From: Leifsonia williamsii
GTDB lineage: Bacteria > Actinomycetota > Actinomycetes > Actinomycetales > Microbacteriaceae
DNA length: 64,000 bases
NCBI RefSeq assembly: GCF_030433685.1
Contig: NZ_JAROCF010000001.1
Coordinates: 1,550,001-1,614,000, forward strand
Direction of reading: 5' to 3'
Below, in pieces: positions 44,478-53,145 of the stretch (positions within the stretch are counted from its first letter, which is position 1; the number at the start of each line of letters is the position of its first letter). The position numbers and the translations under genes were made by a program. A model generated the notes under the pieces. The model ran no database searches. It saw only the letters and a program-made list of their open reading frames with translations, and was not told where the DNA came from.

Positions 44478-45968
44478 GTGAGCACTTCTCCCATCGACGT
44501 CGTCCTGATCGGCGGCGGCATCATGAGCGCGACGCTGGGGTCGCTGATCCAGCGCGTGCAGCCCGACTGGAGCATCCGGATCTACGAGCGTCTGGGCGCC
44601 GTCGCCCAGGAGAGCTCGAACCCCTGGAACAACGCCGGTACCGGGCACGCCGCCCTCTGCGAGCTGAACTACATGCCCGAGGCCTCCGACGGGTCCGTCG
44701 ACCCGGCCAAGGCCATCAGCATCAACGAGCAGTTCCAGCTGAGCCGCCAGTATTGGGCGAGCCTCGTCGCCGCCGGTGACCTCCCGGAGCCGAACAGCTT
44801 CATCAACCCGACCCCACACATGACGTTCGTGCGCGGCCGCGACAACGTCCGCTACCTGCGCAAGCGCTTCGAGGCGCTCAAGGAGCAGCCGCTGTTCGAG
44901 GACATGGAGTACTCGGAGGACCCGGCCGTCATCGGCGAGTGGACCCCGCTGCTGACCAAGAAGCGCAACGCCAAGCAGCGCATCGCGGCCACCCGCTCCA
45001 CGTCGGGCACCGACGTCGACTTCGGCGCGCTGACCCGCTCGCTCGTCGACAACCTCGTGGAGCGCGGCGCCGAGCTGGCGCTCAACCACCAGGTGCGCAG
45101 CATCAAGCGCACCAAGGACGGCCTGTGGCGGCTCAAGGTCATGCACGAGGTCGGCAAGAACCAGTCCGAGGTCACGGCCCGGTTCGTGTTCGTCGGAGCG
45201 GGTGGAGGCGCGCTGCACCTGCTGCAGAAGTCCGGTATCCCCGAGATCAACGGCTTCGGCGGCTTCCCGATCTCCGGCCAGTTCCTCCGCACCACGAACC
45301 CGAAGATCGTCGCGCAGCACCAGGCGAAGGTTTATGGCAAGGCCGCCGTCGGCGCGCCTCCGATGTCCGTCCCGCACCTCGACACCCGCGTCGTCGACGG
45401 CGAGACCTCGCTGCTGTTCGGCCCGTACGCCGGGTTCAGCCCGAAGTTCCTCAAGACCGGCTCGTGGTTCGACCTGCCGGGCTCCGTGCGCGCGGGCAAC
45501 CTGGGTCCGATGCTCGCGGTCGCACGCGACAACTTCGACCTGATCAAGTACCTGGTGGGCGAGCTGCTCGCCAACCGCGCCAAGAAGCTCCGGGCGCTGC
45601 AGGAGTTCATGCCGACGGCGAAGAGCGAGGACTGGGAGCTCATCACCGCCGGCCAGCGCGTCCAGGTCATGAAGAAGGACGCCAAGAAGGGCGGCGTGCT
45701 GCAGTTCGGCACCGAGGTCGTCGCGGCGGAGGACGGCTCGATCGCGGGTCTGCTCGGCGCGTCACCAGGCGCCTCCACCGCCGTGCCGATCATGCTCGAT
45801 CTGCTCAAGCGCTGCTTCCCCGACCGTTATGACGGCTGGGTGCCGACGCTCAAGGGGCTGATCCCGACCATGGGTACGACGCTGAACGACCGGCCGGAGG
45901 AGGCGCGGCGCGTGCTGGCCGAGACCGCCGACACGCTCGGCCTGGCGCAGAAGGCGCTGACCGAGTAA
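44478..45968 (+). CDS. mqo: Malate:quinone oxidoreductase
   Basis: A 496-residue peripheral membrane flavoprotein that oxidises malate to oxaloacetate and passes electrons to menaquinone. The FAD site starts DVVLIGGGIMSATLGSLIQ; NPWNNAGTGHAALCELNYMPE, FVFVGAGGGALHLLQKSGIPEINGFGGFPISGQFL and LFGPYAGFSPKFLKTGS are diagnostic. It links the TCA cycle to respiration and replaces or supplements cytosolic malate dehydrogenase. The GTG start is fixed by the -10 spacing. It is monocistronic. Confidence 0.97.
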   Translation: MSTSPIDVVLIGGGIMSATLGSLIQRVQPDWSIRIYERLGAVAQESSNPWNNAGTGHAALCELNYMPEASDGSVDPAKAISINEQFQLSRQYWASLVAAGDLPEPNSFINPTPHMTFVRGRDNVRYLRKRFEALKEQPLFEDMEYSEDPAVIGEWTPLLTKKRNAKQRIAATRSTSGTDVDFGALTRSLVDNLVERGAELALNHQVRSIKRTKDGLWRLKVMHEVGKNQSEVTARFVFVGAGGGALHLLQKSGIPEINGFGGFPISGQFLRTTNPKIVAQHQAKVYGKAAVGAPPMSVPHLDTRVVDGETSLLFGPYAGFSPKFLKTGSWFDLPGSVRAGNLGPMLAVARDNFDLIKYLVGELLANRAKKLRALQEFMPTAKSEDWELITAGQRVQVMKKDAKKGGVLQFGTEVVAAEDGSIAGLLGASPGASTAVPIMLDLLKRCFPDRYDGWVPTLKGLIPTMGTTLNDRPEEARRVLAETADTLGLAQKALTE

Positions 45969-46015
45969 TCGCACCGGATCGCAGGATCCGCTGGACAGGC
46001 CCGGCGACCGGCTGT

Positions 46016-46195
46016 TATGGTCGTCGGGCTATGAAGTGAGAACCTCCACTCGTCCCGCGCCTGAGGCGCCGTCGACCCGAGTGACGTGGTCGCTTCGAGC
46101 GATCATCGCGTTCACAGCGCTCCAGCGCAGCTCGGTGACGGCATGTGCCCGGCGGGAGTCGGCTCCATCCGGAGCGCCCGGAAGGCGGTTCTCAT
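46016..46195 (+). promoter_or_regulatory. Attenuator-like leader of the ABC-F gene with a two-codon ORF
   Basis: TATGGT (46016-46021) fits a -10, followed by a minimal ORF, ATG AAG TGA (46031-46039). Its stop overlaps GTGAGAACC (46036-46044), which can pair over nine positions with GGTTCTCAT (46187-46195), the stretch from just past the ribosome site into the ABC-F start codon. A ribosome held on the mini-ORF would free the start. A small stem GCGCC/GGCGC (46057-46069) lies between. Confidence 0.5.
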
Positions 46196-47825
46196 GCCCA
46201 CGACCACTACTCTCTCCCCTCTGCGCGCCGACGGCGTCTCGCTGTCGTACGGCGACCGCCGCGTGCTCACCGACGTCTCGCTCACGGTCGGCCCCGGCAC
46301 CCGGCTGGGTCTGATCGGCGAGAACGGCGTCGGCAAGTCCACCCTGCTGCGCGTGCTCGCCGGCGTCGAGACCCCGGACTCCGGCGTCGTCTCGCGGCCG
46401 CAGCGCCTCGGCTTCCTCTGGCAGGAGGTCCGGTTCGCGCCCGAGGAGACCCTCGGCGCGCTGATCGAGGACGCCCTCGCCGAGGTGCGCGCCATCGAGC
46501 GGGAGCTGGAGGAGGCCGCGGCGGCGCTCGCGGACGACGCGACAGTCTCCACCGGGGCCTCCACCCGTTATGACGACGCCCTGGCCGCTGCCGAGCGCGC
46601 GGAGGTGTGGAGCATCGACGCGCGCCGCGACGAGCTGCTCGCCGGCCTCGGCGTCGGCGCGATCCCATTCGACCGCCGCGTCGGCGAGGTGTCCGGCGGC
46701 CAGCGGTCGCGGTTCGCGCTCGCCGCGCTGCTGCTCGCCCGCCCCGACGCCCTGCTGCTCGACGAGCCGACGAACCACCTCGACGACCAGGCGGCCGCGT
46801 TCCTCGAGCGGCAGCTGCTCGGCTGGAGCGGGCCCGTCGTGTTCGCCAGCCACGACCGCGCCTTCCTCGACGCGGTCGCCAGCGGGCTGCTCGACCTCGA
46901 CCCGGCGCGCTCCGGCACGACGGTTTTCGGGGGAGGCTACAGCGACTACCTGGCCGCGAAGGCGGCGGAGCGGGCGCGCTGGGAGAAGCAGTTCGCCGAC
47001 GAGCAGGACGAGCTGAGGGCGCTCCAGCACGCCGTCGACGTCACTGCGCGCTCCATCGCCTGGTCGGGCAAGGTGCGCGACAACGACAAGTTCGTGAAGT
47101 CGGTGAAGGGCAACGCGCTCGACCGTCAGATCAGCAGGCGCATCAAGAACGCCTCCGGGCGGCGCGAGGAGCTGGAGCGCACCCAGGTGCGCAAGCCGCC
47201 TGCCGTGCTCAGCTTCGCGGGCATCCCGTCCGGCTTCCAGCCGCTCGGCGACGAGACGGGACTGCTGGTGCAGGCCCGCGACGTGCGGGTGCCAGGGCGG
47301 CTGGCGGTCGACGCGTTCTCCGTCGAGCCGCAGTCGCGTCTCCTCGTCACCGGTGCGAACGGCGCCGGCAAGTCGACGCTGCTCGCCGCGGTGGCGGGGA
47401 GGCTGGAGCCGGCCGCCGGCAGCATCCAGCGGCGGCGCGGGCTGCGGGTGGGGCTGCTGGAGCAGGACGTCCGCTTCCCGGACCCCGCGGCGTCCCCGCG
47501 GCGGATCTACGCAGAGACGCTCGGAGAGCGGAGGGCGGAGGCTGTGCCGCTGACCTCCCTCGGCCTGATCGCTCCCCGCGACCTGGACCGCCCGGTGGGA
47601 GCGCTGTCGGTCGGCCAGCAGCGCCGCCTCGCGCTCGCGCTGATCCTCGCCCGGCCGCCGCACCTGTTCCTGCTCGACGAGCCGACCAACCACCTGTCGC
47701 TGAACCTCGCCACCGAGCTCGAGGAGGCCCTGGGCGCCTACCCGGGAGCGGTCGTCGTCGCCAGCCACGACCGCTGGCTGCGCTCGAGGTGGAGCGGGGA
47801 GGAGGTGGCGCTGCGCGCCGCTTGA
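46194..47825 (+). CDS. ABC-F family ribosome-associated ATPase
   Basis: A 543-residue cytoplasmic protein with two ABC domains and no membrane segment. The first has GENGVGKSTLLRVL, VSGGQRSRFALAALLL and LLLDEPTNHLDD; the second has GANGAGKSTLLAAV, LSVGQQRRLALALIL and LLDEPTNHLSLN. A charged linker joins them. ABC-F proteins bind the ribosomal E site; resistance members dislodge macrolides, lincosamides or pleuromutilins, others are housekeeping factors. GGAAGG precedes ATG 46194. The structured leader suggests a drug-induced resistance type. The drug class cannot be told. Confidence 0.92.
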   Translation: MPTTTTLSPLRADGVSLSYGDRRVLTDVSLTVGPGTRLGLIGENGVGKSTLLRVLAGVETPDSGVVSRPQRLGFLWQEVRFAPEETLGALIEDALAEVRAIERELEEAAAALADDATVSTGASTRYDDALAAAERAEVWSIDARRDELLAGLGVGAIPFDRRVGEVSGGQRSRFALAALLLARPDALLLDEPTNHLDDQAAAFLERQLLGWSGPVVFASHDRAFLDAVASGLLDLDPARSGTTVFGGGYSDYLAAKAAERARWEKQFADEQDELRALQHAVDVTARSIAWSGKVRDNDKFVKSVKGNALDRQISRRIKNASGRREELERTQVRKPPAVLSFAGIPSGFQPLGDETGLLVQARDVRVPGRLAVDAFSVEPQSRLLVTGANGAGKSTLLAAVAGRLEPAAGSIQRRRGLRVGLLEQDVRFPDPAASPRRIYAETLGERRAEAVPLTSLGLIAPRDLDRPVGALSVGQQRRLALALILARPPHLFLLDEPTNHLSLNLATELEEALGAYPGAVVVASHDRWLRSRWSGEEVALRAA

Positions 47826-47851
47826 CGGTTCTTCGAACATATGTTCGAATA
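47823..47851 (+). promoter_or_regulatory. Promoter with a perfect SOS (LexA) box
   Basis: TTCGAACATATGTTCGAA (47832-47849) is an 18-bp perfect palindrome and contains the actinobacterial LexA pattern TCGAAC-N4-GTTCGA. It lies between TTGACG (47823-47828) and a weak -10 (GAATAG or CGAATA), directly before the radical SAM gene. Confidence 0.85.
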
Positions 47852-47856
47852 GCTGC

Positions 47857-49044
47857 ATGAGATGGAGCGGGCAGGAGCTGACGGCCGAGGCGCCGTCCAC
47901 ATTGCCCGGGCTCGCGCGGCTCAACAACCTCGTGCGCTCGGTGCGCACGCCCGACTTCGCGGGCATCACGTTCCACGAGGTGCTCGCGAAGTCGGCGCTC
48001 AACAAGATCCCCGGCGGGGGAGGGCCGATGCCGTTCGGCTGGACGATCAACCCGTACCGCGGCTGCTCGCACGCCTGCGTGTACTGCTTCGCCCGGCCGA
48101 CCCACTCCTACCTCGAACTCGACCAGGGCAAGGACTTCGACAACGAGATCATCGTCAAGGTCAACGTCGCCGAGGTGCTCCGCAAGGAGCTTGCAAAGCC
48201 CAGCTGGGCGCGGCACCCGGTCGCGCTCGGCACCAACACCGACCCGTACCAGCGGGCGGAGGGGCGCTACGCGCTGATGCCGGGCATCATCGACGCGCTG
48301 GCCGACTCGGCCACGCCGTTCAGCATCCTCACCAAGGGGTCGCTGCTGCGGCGCGACCTCGATCATCTGGCGGAGGCGGCGAAGCGCGTGCCCGTCGACC
48401 TCGCCATGTCGATCGCGGTCTACGACGACGAGCTGCAGCAGTCGGTCGAGCCGGGTACGCCCACCACGAAGGCACGGCTCGCCACGGTCACGGCGGTGCG
48501 CGAGCACGGGCTCGACTGCTCGGTGTTCCTCATGCCGATCCTCCCGTACCTCACCGACACGCGCGCCCACCTCGACGAGGCGCTGCGCCAGGCGAAGGAG
48601 GCCGGGGCGACCTCGGTGCTGTACACCGCCCTCCACCTCAAGCCGGGGGTCAAGGAGTGGTACTACCTCTGGCTCGGCCGCGAGCACCCCGATCTGCTGC
48701 CGAAGTACCGGCAGATGTACGGGCGCGGCACCTACGCGCCCAAGGAGTACCGGCAGTGGCTGGCTGCGCGCATGAAGCCGCTGATCCGCGCGCACGGTCT
48801 GCAGCGCGGCGAGGAGGACCCGCTGACCGGCGGGGTGAAGTCCTCGGCGGGTGTGACGGCGTCGACGGATGCCGTGAAGGCGTTCCCGGAGGTGCGCGCC
48901 TCCGCCCTCGGGATGCTGCGCGACGGTGATGGGGAGCGCCGGGTCCTCGCCAACCGTGCGAACGGCGGCGACGAGGCGCCCGACGAGGCCGCGCTGATCG
49001 GCGCGTCGCTCGTGAACCTCGGCGTGCAGCCGACGCTGTTCTGA
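47857..49044 (+). CDS. Rv2578c-family radical SAM protein, SplB-like
   Basis: A 395-residue enzyme. The radical SAM cluster Cys are 70, 74 and 77 in YRGCSHACVYCFARPTHSYL. The N-terminal RWSGQELTAEAPSTLPGLARLNNLVRSVRTPDFAGITFHEVLAKSALNKIP is typical of the Rv2578c family, distantly related to spore photoproduct lyase. FSILTKGSLLRRDLDHLAEAAKRVPVDLAMSIAVYDDE follows. The reaction is unknown; a DNA repair role is suggested by the SOS box 8 bases upstream. The mRNA leader would be very short and has no ribosome site. It runs alone. Confidence 0.9.
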   Translation: MRWSGQELTAEAPSTLPGLARLNNLVRSVRTPDFAGITFHEVLAKSALNKIPGGGGPMPFGWTINPYRGCSHACVYCFARPTHSYLELDQGKDFDNEIIVKVNVAEVLRKELAKPSWARHPVALGTNTDPYQRAEGRYALMPGIIDALADSATPFSILTKGSLLRRDLDHLAEAAKRVPVDLAMSIAVYDDELQQSVEPGTPTTKARLATVTAVREHGLDCSVFLMPILPYLTDTRAHLDEALRQAKEAGATSVLYTALHLKPGVKEWYYLWLGREHPDLLPKYRQMYGRGTYAPKEYRQWLAARMKPLIRAHGLQRGEEDPLTGGVKSSAGVTASTDAVKAFPEVRASALGMLRDGDGERRVLANRANGGDEAPDEAALIGASLVNLGVQPTLF

Positions 49045-49072
49045 CGGCACCCTCCCGGCCGGTCGTTCTCGC

Positions 49073-49101
49073 GGGGTACATCCCCCCATACCCGGGGTAC
49101 A
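49073..49101 (+). promoter_or_regulatory. Direct repeats GGGGTACA before the sensor operon
   Basis: GGGGTACA occurs at 49073-49080 and 49094-49101, 21 bp apart (two helical turns), upstream of CATAAT (49121-49126), a likely -10. The spacing fits a dimeric regulator such as the response regulator of this operon. Confidence 0.4.
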
Positions 49102-49195
49102 CATCGACCGGAGCCGGTGCCATAATCCCCAGGGGCGCCCGGAGGCGGCGTCCCGCCGGCGCCGCCGGCCCGTCCACGCCCTCGAGGGAGGCCGC

Positions 49196-50464
49196 GTGTC
49201 GCTCGGCCTTCCGAGTCACCTGTCACGCAGTGCGAACGCGCGCGCCATCGCGACGGCAGCCCGCTGGGCCGGGCTGGTCTGCCTGGGCGCCGCGGTGTTC
49301 AACATCGCCGTGGCCGCTCTGCGCGGGGGAGGCGGCGCCTCCTCCTGGATCACGCTGCTCACGCTCGTGCCGATGGTCGCCCTGCTCGCCCTCCTCGCCC
49401 GCGGACGGACGACCGGGCTGACGGTCGCGTACCTCCTCGTCGGCGCGGTGTGCACCTACTTCTACACGGTCGCCTTGCTGGCCGCGAACCCGTCGTACCG
49501 GGATACCCAGTTGTTCGTGGTCGCGCTGCCTGTCGTCGCGATGACGCTCGTCGGCGGCACCGGCGCGGGGACGCTCGCCGGAATCCTGTGGGCCACGCTC
49601 GGCTTCGCACTCGCCGAAGCCGCCGTGGTGCTCGCGGCACAGACGAGCGGTCGCACCTTCGTGCCGGAGGCCGCGTCGCTGGGCGCCTACCTGCTGCTGG
49701 TGGGTGTGCTCGCGTACGACGGCCTCACACGCGGGGTGCGTGCACGGCCCCAGTCGGCCCTCCACCGCGCCGTCCGCGACGCGCGGCTGGTGGACCTGCG
49801 CAGGGAGGCGATCGCCGACCTCGCCGCCGACACCCATGACACCGTGCTCAGCGACCTTCTGGCCGTCGCGGCCACACAGGAGGGCCCCCTTCCCGACCGG
49901 CTCCGGCAGCGGATCGACACCGACCTGCACGGGCTCGGAGCCCTGGCGGCCGCGGAGGTGCTTCCGGAGGAGCGGGCGCCCGGCGCGGAGTCGACGAGCG
50001 GGCCCACCAGCCCGGCCGGTGCCGACGGGCCGCACACCGCTGACGGCCCCTGGTACGACAGCGAGCTCCACCGCGCCATCGAGGCCGCCCGCGACGAGGG
50101 CCTCGCGGTCGACGTCTCCGGTGACCGCCGCGTGATCGGCCGGCTGGATGCCGCGGCGCAGCGGGCGGTCGGGCTCGCCGTCCGGCAGTGCCTCGTCAAC
50201 GTGCTGCGGCACTCCGGCAGCGCCACGGCCGAGGTCGCGCTCTCGGCCGACGGCGACGCGGTCTCGGTGATGGTCGTGGACGCCGGCCGCGGCTTCCCCT
50301 CCGGCGGCACGGGGGCGGACAGGCTCGGGCTGCGCCAGTCGGTGGACGACCGCATCGCGCGCGTGGGCGGCTCGGTGACCATCTACTCCAGCGAGGATGT
50401 CGGGACGACCGTCATCATGATCGTGCCCTGCCCGCCGCCCGAGCGTGCAGGAGGGGCCGCATGA
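49196..50464 (+). CDS. Sensor histidine kinase
   Basis: A 422-residue membrane protein. About five helices occupy residues 22-175. The phosphorylated His is probably His214 in LAADTHDTVLSDLLAVA. The ATPase domain has the N box CLVNVLRHSGSATAEV, the G1 box VMVVDAGRGFPSGG and a late GTTVIMIVPCP. There is no recognisable extracellular sensor, so the membrane part may sense directly. GGGAGG precedes GTG 49196. It overlaps the next gene by 4 bases, which in turn overlaps the response regulator. Signal unknown. Confidence 0.88.
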   Translation: MSLGLPSHLSRSANARAIATAARWAGLVCLGAAVFNIAVAALRGGGGASSWITLLTLVPMVALLALLARGRTTGLTVAYLLVGAVCTYFYTVALLAANPSYRDTQLFVVALPVVAMTLVGGTGAGTLAGILWATLGFALAEAAVVLAAQTSGRTFVPEAASLGAYLLLVGVLAYDGLTRGVRARPQSALHRAVRDARLVDLRREAIADLAADTHDTVLSDLLAVAATQEGPLPDRLRQRIDTDLHGLGALAAAEVLPEERAPGAESTSGPTSPAGADGPHTADGPWYDSELHRAIEAARDEGLAVDVSGDRRVIGRLDAAAQRAVGLAVRQCLVNVLRHSGSATAEVALSADGDAVSVMVVDAGRGFPSGGTGADRLGLRQSVDDRIARVGGSVTIYSSEDVGTTVIMIVPCPPPERAGGAA

Positions 50465-51681
50465 CGGCGGCACGGACGACAGGGCTGGCGCCGGAGACGC
50501 TGGTGCGCCTCCGCTCCGCCCCCGTCGAGCGCACACCGCAGCGGCTCGACCCGCTCGGCGCGCAGTCGGCGTGGCTGTTGCTGCCGCTCGTCGGCCTCCT
50601 GGCCGTCGGGTACGCCCTCTTCTCGACGCTGACCCACCGCGACCAGTTGCGCGACCCGGCGCTCGCCGGGGCGGCGGTCGTGCTGCTTGTCCTCGGGGTG
50701 ACGGCGGCGGCCGTCCGCGCGCGCCCAGGCGCCCCACTGTTCGGCCGATGGACGCATGCCGCGGTGCTCGCCGTCGTCCTGGGTGGCGCCTGCCTTTTCG
50801 ACGCAGCGGTGTGGGGGCGCAACGAGCGCATCCAGGACGACTGGGGCCAGGTCGCGGTCGCCCTCCTGCTCGCCATCATGCCGCTGTACCGGCCGGTGCT
50901 GGAGGTGCTGGGCGCGGCCGTGCTGAGCGCGGCGGTCCTCGGGACGCTCGCGGCCCTCCAAGCGCCGTCGCTGATCATCGCCACGGACCGGCTCGTCTAC
51001 GCCTCCGTCGCCGCGACGCCGGTCATCGCGCTCGCCTGCGCCGGCGCCGGATACGCGTGGACGATGACGGGCGAGACCCTGCGCTGGCGCCAGCTCGCCC
51101 GCGCCGGCCAGGCCCGGCTGGAGGCCGAGCAGCGTCAGACCGCGCGCCGCATGATCGAGCAGGAGCGGATCACCGCGCTCAACGTCGCAGCCGTCCCCTT
51201 CCTCGCCGGGCTGCTCGCCGCCGGTGAGGTGACCGCCGCCGACCGGGCCACCGCCGGGCGCCTGGCGGAGGTCGTCCGCACGGTCTCCGTCGCCGCCGTC
51301 GAGCGCACCTGGCTGGACGACACGATCATGCTGGCGCTGGCCGCGCGCCGGGGAGCGCCGCCGACCGTCGGTTCGCGGGTCGACGACCCCGACCGGCTCG
51401 ACCGGGCGCTGACCGAGGAGCAGCGGGCGATCGTCGGCGCGCTCGTGGCCACCGTCGCGGCGCTGCCGGGGCTCGACACCGGAAGCCTGCGCGTCGCGGT
51501 CTCGCGCCCCGAGCAGCCGCAGTTCGTGCTGACGGCGCGCGTCGAGCAGCCGTCGCGGGAGGTGCGTCGGGAGCTCGTCCCGTTCGTCGGTGCGCTGCGC
51601 TCGGTGTCGTTCGACGCACGCCTCGCCCAGCGCGGCGACGACCTGGTGGTCCGCTTCGCCTACGCTGGGAGCACACCATGA
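50461..51681 (+). CDS. Degenerate histidine-kinase-like membrane protein
   Basis: A 406-residue protein with about five membrane helices (residues 38-200) and a cytoplasmic region that starts as a coiled coil (WRQLARAGQARLEAEQRQTARRMIEQERITAL). Where the true kinase has THDTVLSDLL, this one reads ALNVAAVPFLAGLLAAGEV, so no phosphorylatable His is present, and N and G boxes cannot be recognised in the C-terminus. It is likely a pseudokinase partner. ATGA overlaps join it to the kinase before and the regulator after. No known family could be named. Confidence 0.65.
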   Translation: MTAARTTGLAPETLVRLRSAPVERTPQRLDPLGAQSAWLLLPLVGLLAVGYALFSTLTHRDQLRDPALAGAAVVLLVLGVTAAAVRARPGAPLFGRWTHAAVLAVVLGGACLFDAAVWGRNERIQDDWGQVAVALLLAIMPLYRPVLEVLGAAVLSAAVLGTLAALQAPSLIIATDRLVYASVAATPVIALACAGAGYAWTMTGETLRWRQLARAGQARLEAEQRQTARRMIEQERITALNVAAVPFLAGLLAAGEVTAADRATAGRLAEVVRTVSVAAVERTWLDDTIMLALAARRGAPPTVGSRVDDPDRLDRALTEEQRAIVGALVATVAALPGLDTGSLRVAVSRPEQPQFVLTARVEQPSREVRRELVPFVGALRSVSFDARLAQRGDDLVVRFAYAGSTP

Positions 51682-52367
51682 GCAGCACCAGCGACACGAG
51701 CCTCACGACGACAGAGCCTTCCGCGCCGGCCATCCGGCTGGCCATCCTCGACGATCACGAGATCCTGCTCGACAGCCTGGCGTCGTGGATCGAGCGGAAC
51801 GCCCCCGAGTTCGACCTCGTGCTGCGAGCCGGCAGCTGGTTGGAGCTGGTGCACAGCGACGCGTTCCCGACCGATCTCGTGATCATGGATCTCCAGCTGC
51901 GCGAATCCGTCAGCATCGGCGCGCGCGTGCGCACCTGCCGCGCGGCCGGCGCGAAGGTGGTGGTGCTGAGCGCGGTCGACACGCAGGAGGACCGCGACGC
52001 GGCGATGGCCGCCGGCGCCGTCGCCTACGTCACCAAGGCCCAGCCGATGACCGAGCTGATCGCCGCCGCCCATGCGGCGATGGGACAGACCTCGGCCCGC
52101 ACGCCGGCTCCAGCGCCCGTATGGCGCCCGCGTCCGGCCGTGCCGGAGACCACGCGGCCCCGGCTCAGCGACGGCGAGCGGCAGGCGCTGGTGCTCTACG
52201 CGGACGGACGCACGACCTCGGAGGTCGCGCAGGCGATGAACGTGCAGTACGAGACGGCCAAGACGTACCTGCGCCGGGTGCGCGAGAAGTACGGCAAGGC
52301 GGGGCGCCCGACGAGTTCGCGCGCCGACCTGATCCGCCGGGCCGCCGAAGACGGCTACCTGACCTGA
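51678..52367 (+). CDS. Response regulator, NarL/LuxR type
   Basis: A 229-residue DNA-binding regulator. The receiver domain (residues 20-135) has acidic DD at 25-26, phospho-acceptor Asp71 in LVIMDLQLRE, the Ser of VVLSAVD and Lys in AYVTKAQP. The LuxR-type HTH reads LSDGERQALVLYADGRTTSEVAQAMNVQYETAKTYLRRVREKYG. It forms one operon with a kinase and a kinase-like protein, both overlapping by 4 bases. Targets probably include its own promoter with two GGGGTACA repeats. Confidence 0.92.
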   Translation: MSSTSDTSLTTTEPSAPAIRLAILDDHEILLDSLASWIERNAPEFDLVLRAGSWLELVHSDAFPTDLVIMDLQLRESVSIGARVRTCRAAGAKVVVLSAVDTQEDRDAAMAAGAVAYVTKAQPMTELIAAAHAAMGQTSARTPAPAPVWRPRPAVPETTRPRLSDGERQALVLYADGRTTSEVAQAMNVQYETAKTYLRRVREKYGKAGRPTSSRADLIRRAAEDGYLT

Positions 52368-52390
52368 GCCGCGCAGCGCCGCCGCCCGCA

Positions 52391-52396
52391 TAGGAT
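52391..52396 (+). promoter_or_regulatory. -10 hexamer of tdk
   Basis: TAGGAT ends 6 bases before GTG 52403; leaderless mRNA predicted. Confidence 0.5.
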
Positions 52397-52402
52397 CGTT
52401 GC

Positions 52403-53077
52403 GTGGCAAAACTGTATTTCCGCTATGGGGCGATGAACAGCGGCAAGAGCACGGCCATGCTGCAGGCGGCCTACAACTACGAGGAGCGCGGCCACCGGGT
52501 GCTGCTCGCGAAGCCGTCGATCGACACCAAGGGCGACCTCGGCATCCTCTCCCGGCTGGGCGTGCAGCGGCAGGTCGACTTCCTGATCTCGCCGGAGACC
52601 GATGCGTACGGCAGGTTCCAGCAGCACCGTGAGCGGACGATCAAGCGCTTCGGCACCGACGTCAGCGCCCTCCTGGTGGACGAGGCCCAGTTCCTGACCG
52701 AGGCCCAGGTCGACGACCTGCTGCGGATCGCGCTGCTCGAGGGCATCCCGGTGCTCGCCTACGGCATCCGCACCGACTTCCAGACGGTCGCCTTCCCGGG
52801 CAGCCGCCGGCTGCTGGAGGTCGCGCACAGCCTCGAAGAGCTCAAGACCATCTGCCGCTGCGGCCGCAAGGCGATCTTCAACGCGCGCAAGATCGACGAC
52901 GTCTTCGTCTTCGACGGCGACCAGGTCGCCATCGACGGCGCCTCGGTGAGCTACGAGTCGCTGTGCGGCACCTGCTACCTGCAGGAGAGCCGCGGCGTGC
53001 TCAACAACGGCCGCCGACGCTGGCCCGTGGAGGCCGCCGCGGTCTACGAGAGCGAGCCCGACCCCGACTTCACCTGA
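52403..53077 (+). CDS. tdk: Thymidine kinase
   Basis: A 224-residue salvage enzyme making dTMP from thymidine and ATP. MAKLYFRYGAMNSGKSTAMLQAAYNYEERGH contains the P-loop (residues 9-17). LLVDEAQFLTEAQVDDL is Walker B with the catalytic Glu; LAYGIRTDFQTVAFPGSRRLLEVAHSLEELKTICRCGRKAIFNAR contains a lasso region and zinc Cys pair, with the second pair in LCGTCYLQ. It is the type II, tetrameric form. Normal length. Transcribed alone. Confidence 0.97.
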   Translation: MAKLYFRYGAMNSGKSTAMLQAAYNYEERGHRVLLAKPSIDTKGDLGILSRLGVQRQVDFLISPETDAYGRFQQHRERTIKRFGTDVSALLVDEAQFLTEAQVDDLLRIALLEGIPVLAYGIRTDFQTVAFPGSRRLLEVAHSLEELKTICRCGRKAIFNARKIDDVFVFDGDQVAIDGASVSYESLCGTCYLQESRGVLNNGRRRWPVEAAAVYESEPDPDFT

Positions 53078-53116
53078 GGCGCGGCCTGCCCTGACCCCCG
53101 CGCGGGGGAGGGCGTC

Positions 53117-53129
53117 AAAAGTGAGGATT
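53117..53129 (+). promoter_or_regulatory. Shared upstream motif, copy 1
   Basis: AAAAGTGAGGATT lies before the DUF4012 gene. Almost the same word, AAAATGAGGATT, lies at 55019-55030 before the LAATG protein gene. TGAGGA here also pairs with TCCTCA (53140-53145) beside the ATG. Confidence 0.35.
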
Positions 53130-53145
53130 TGTTACCTTTGTCCTC

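Noticed and set aside
46036-46314. A 92-codon ORF over the ABC-F leader
   Set aside because: It runs into the ABC-F gene in another frame, has a low-complexity end and no ribosome site. The two-codon ORF and the pairing arms explain the leader better.
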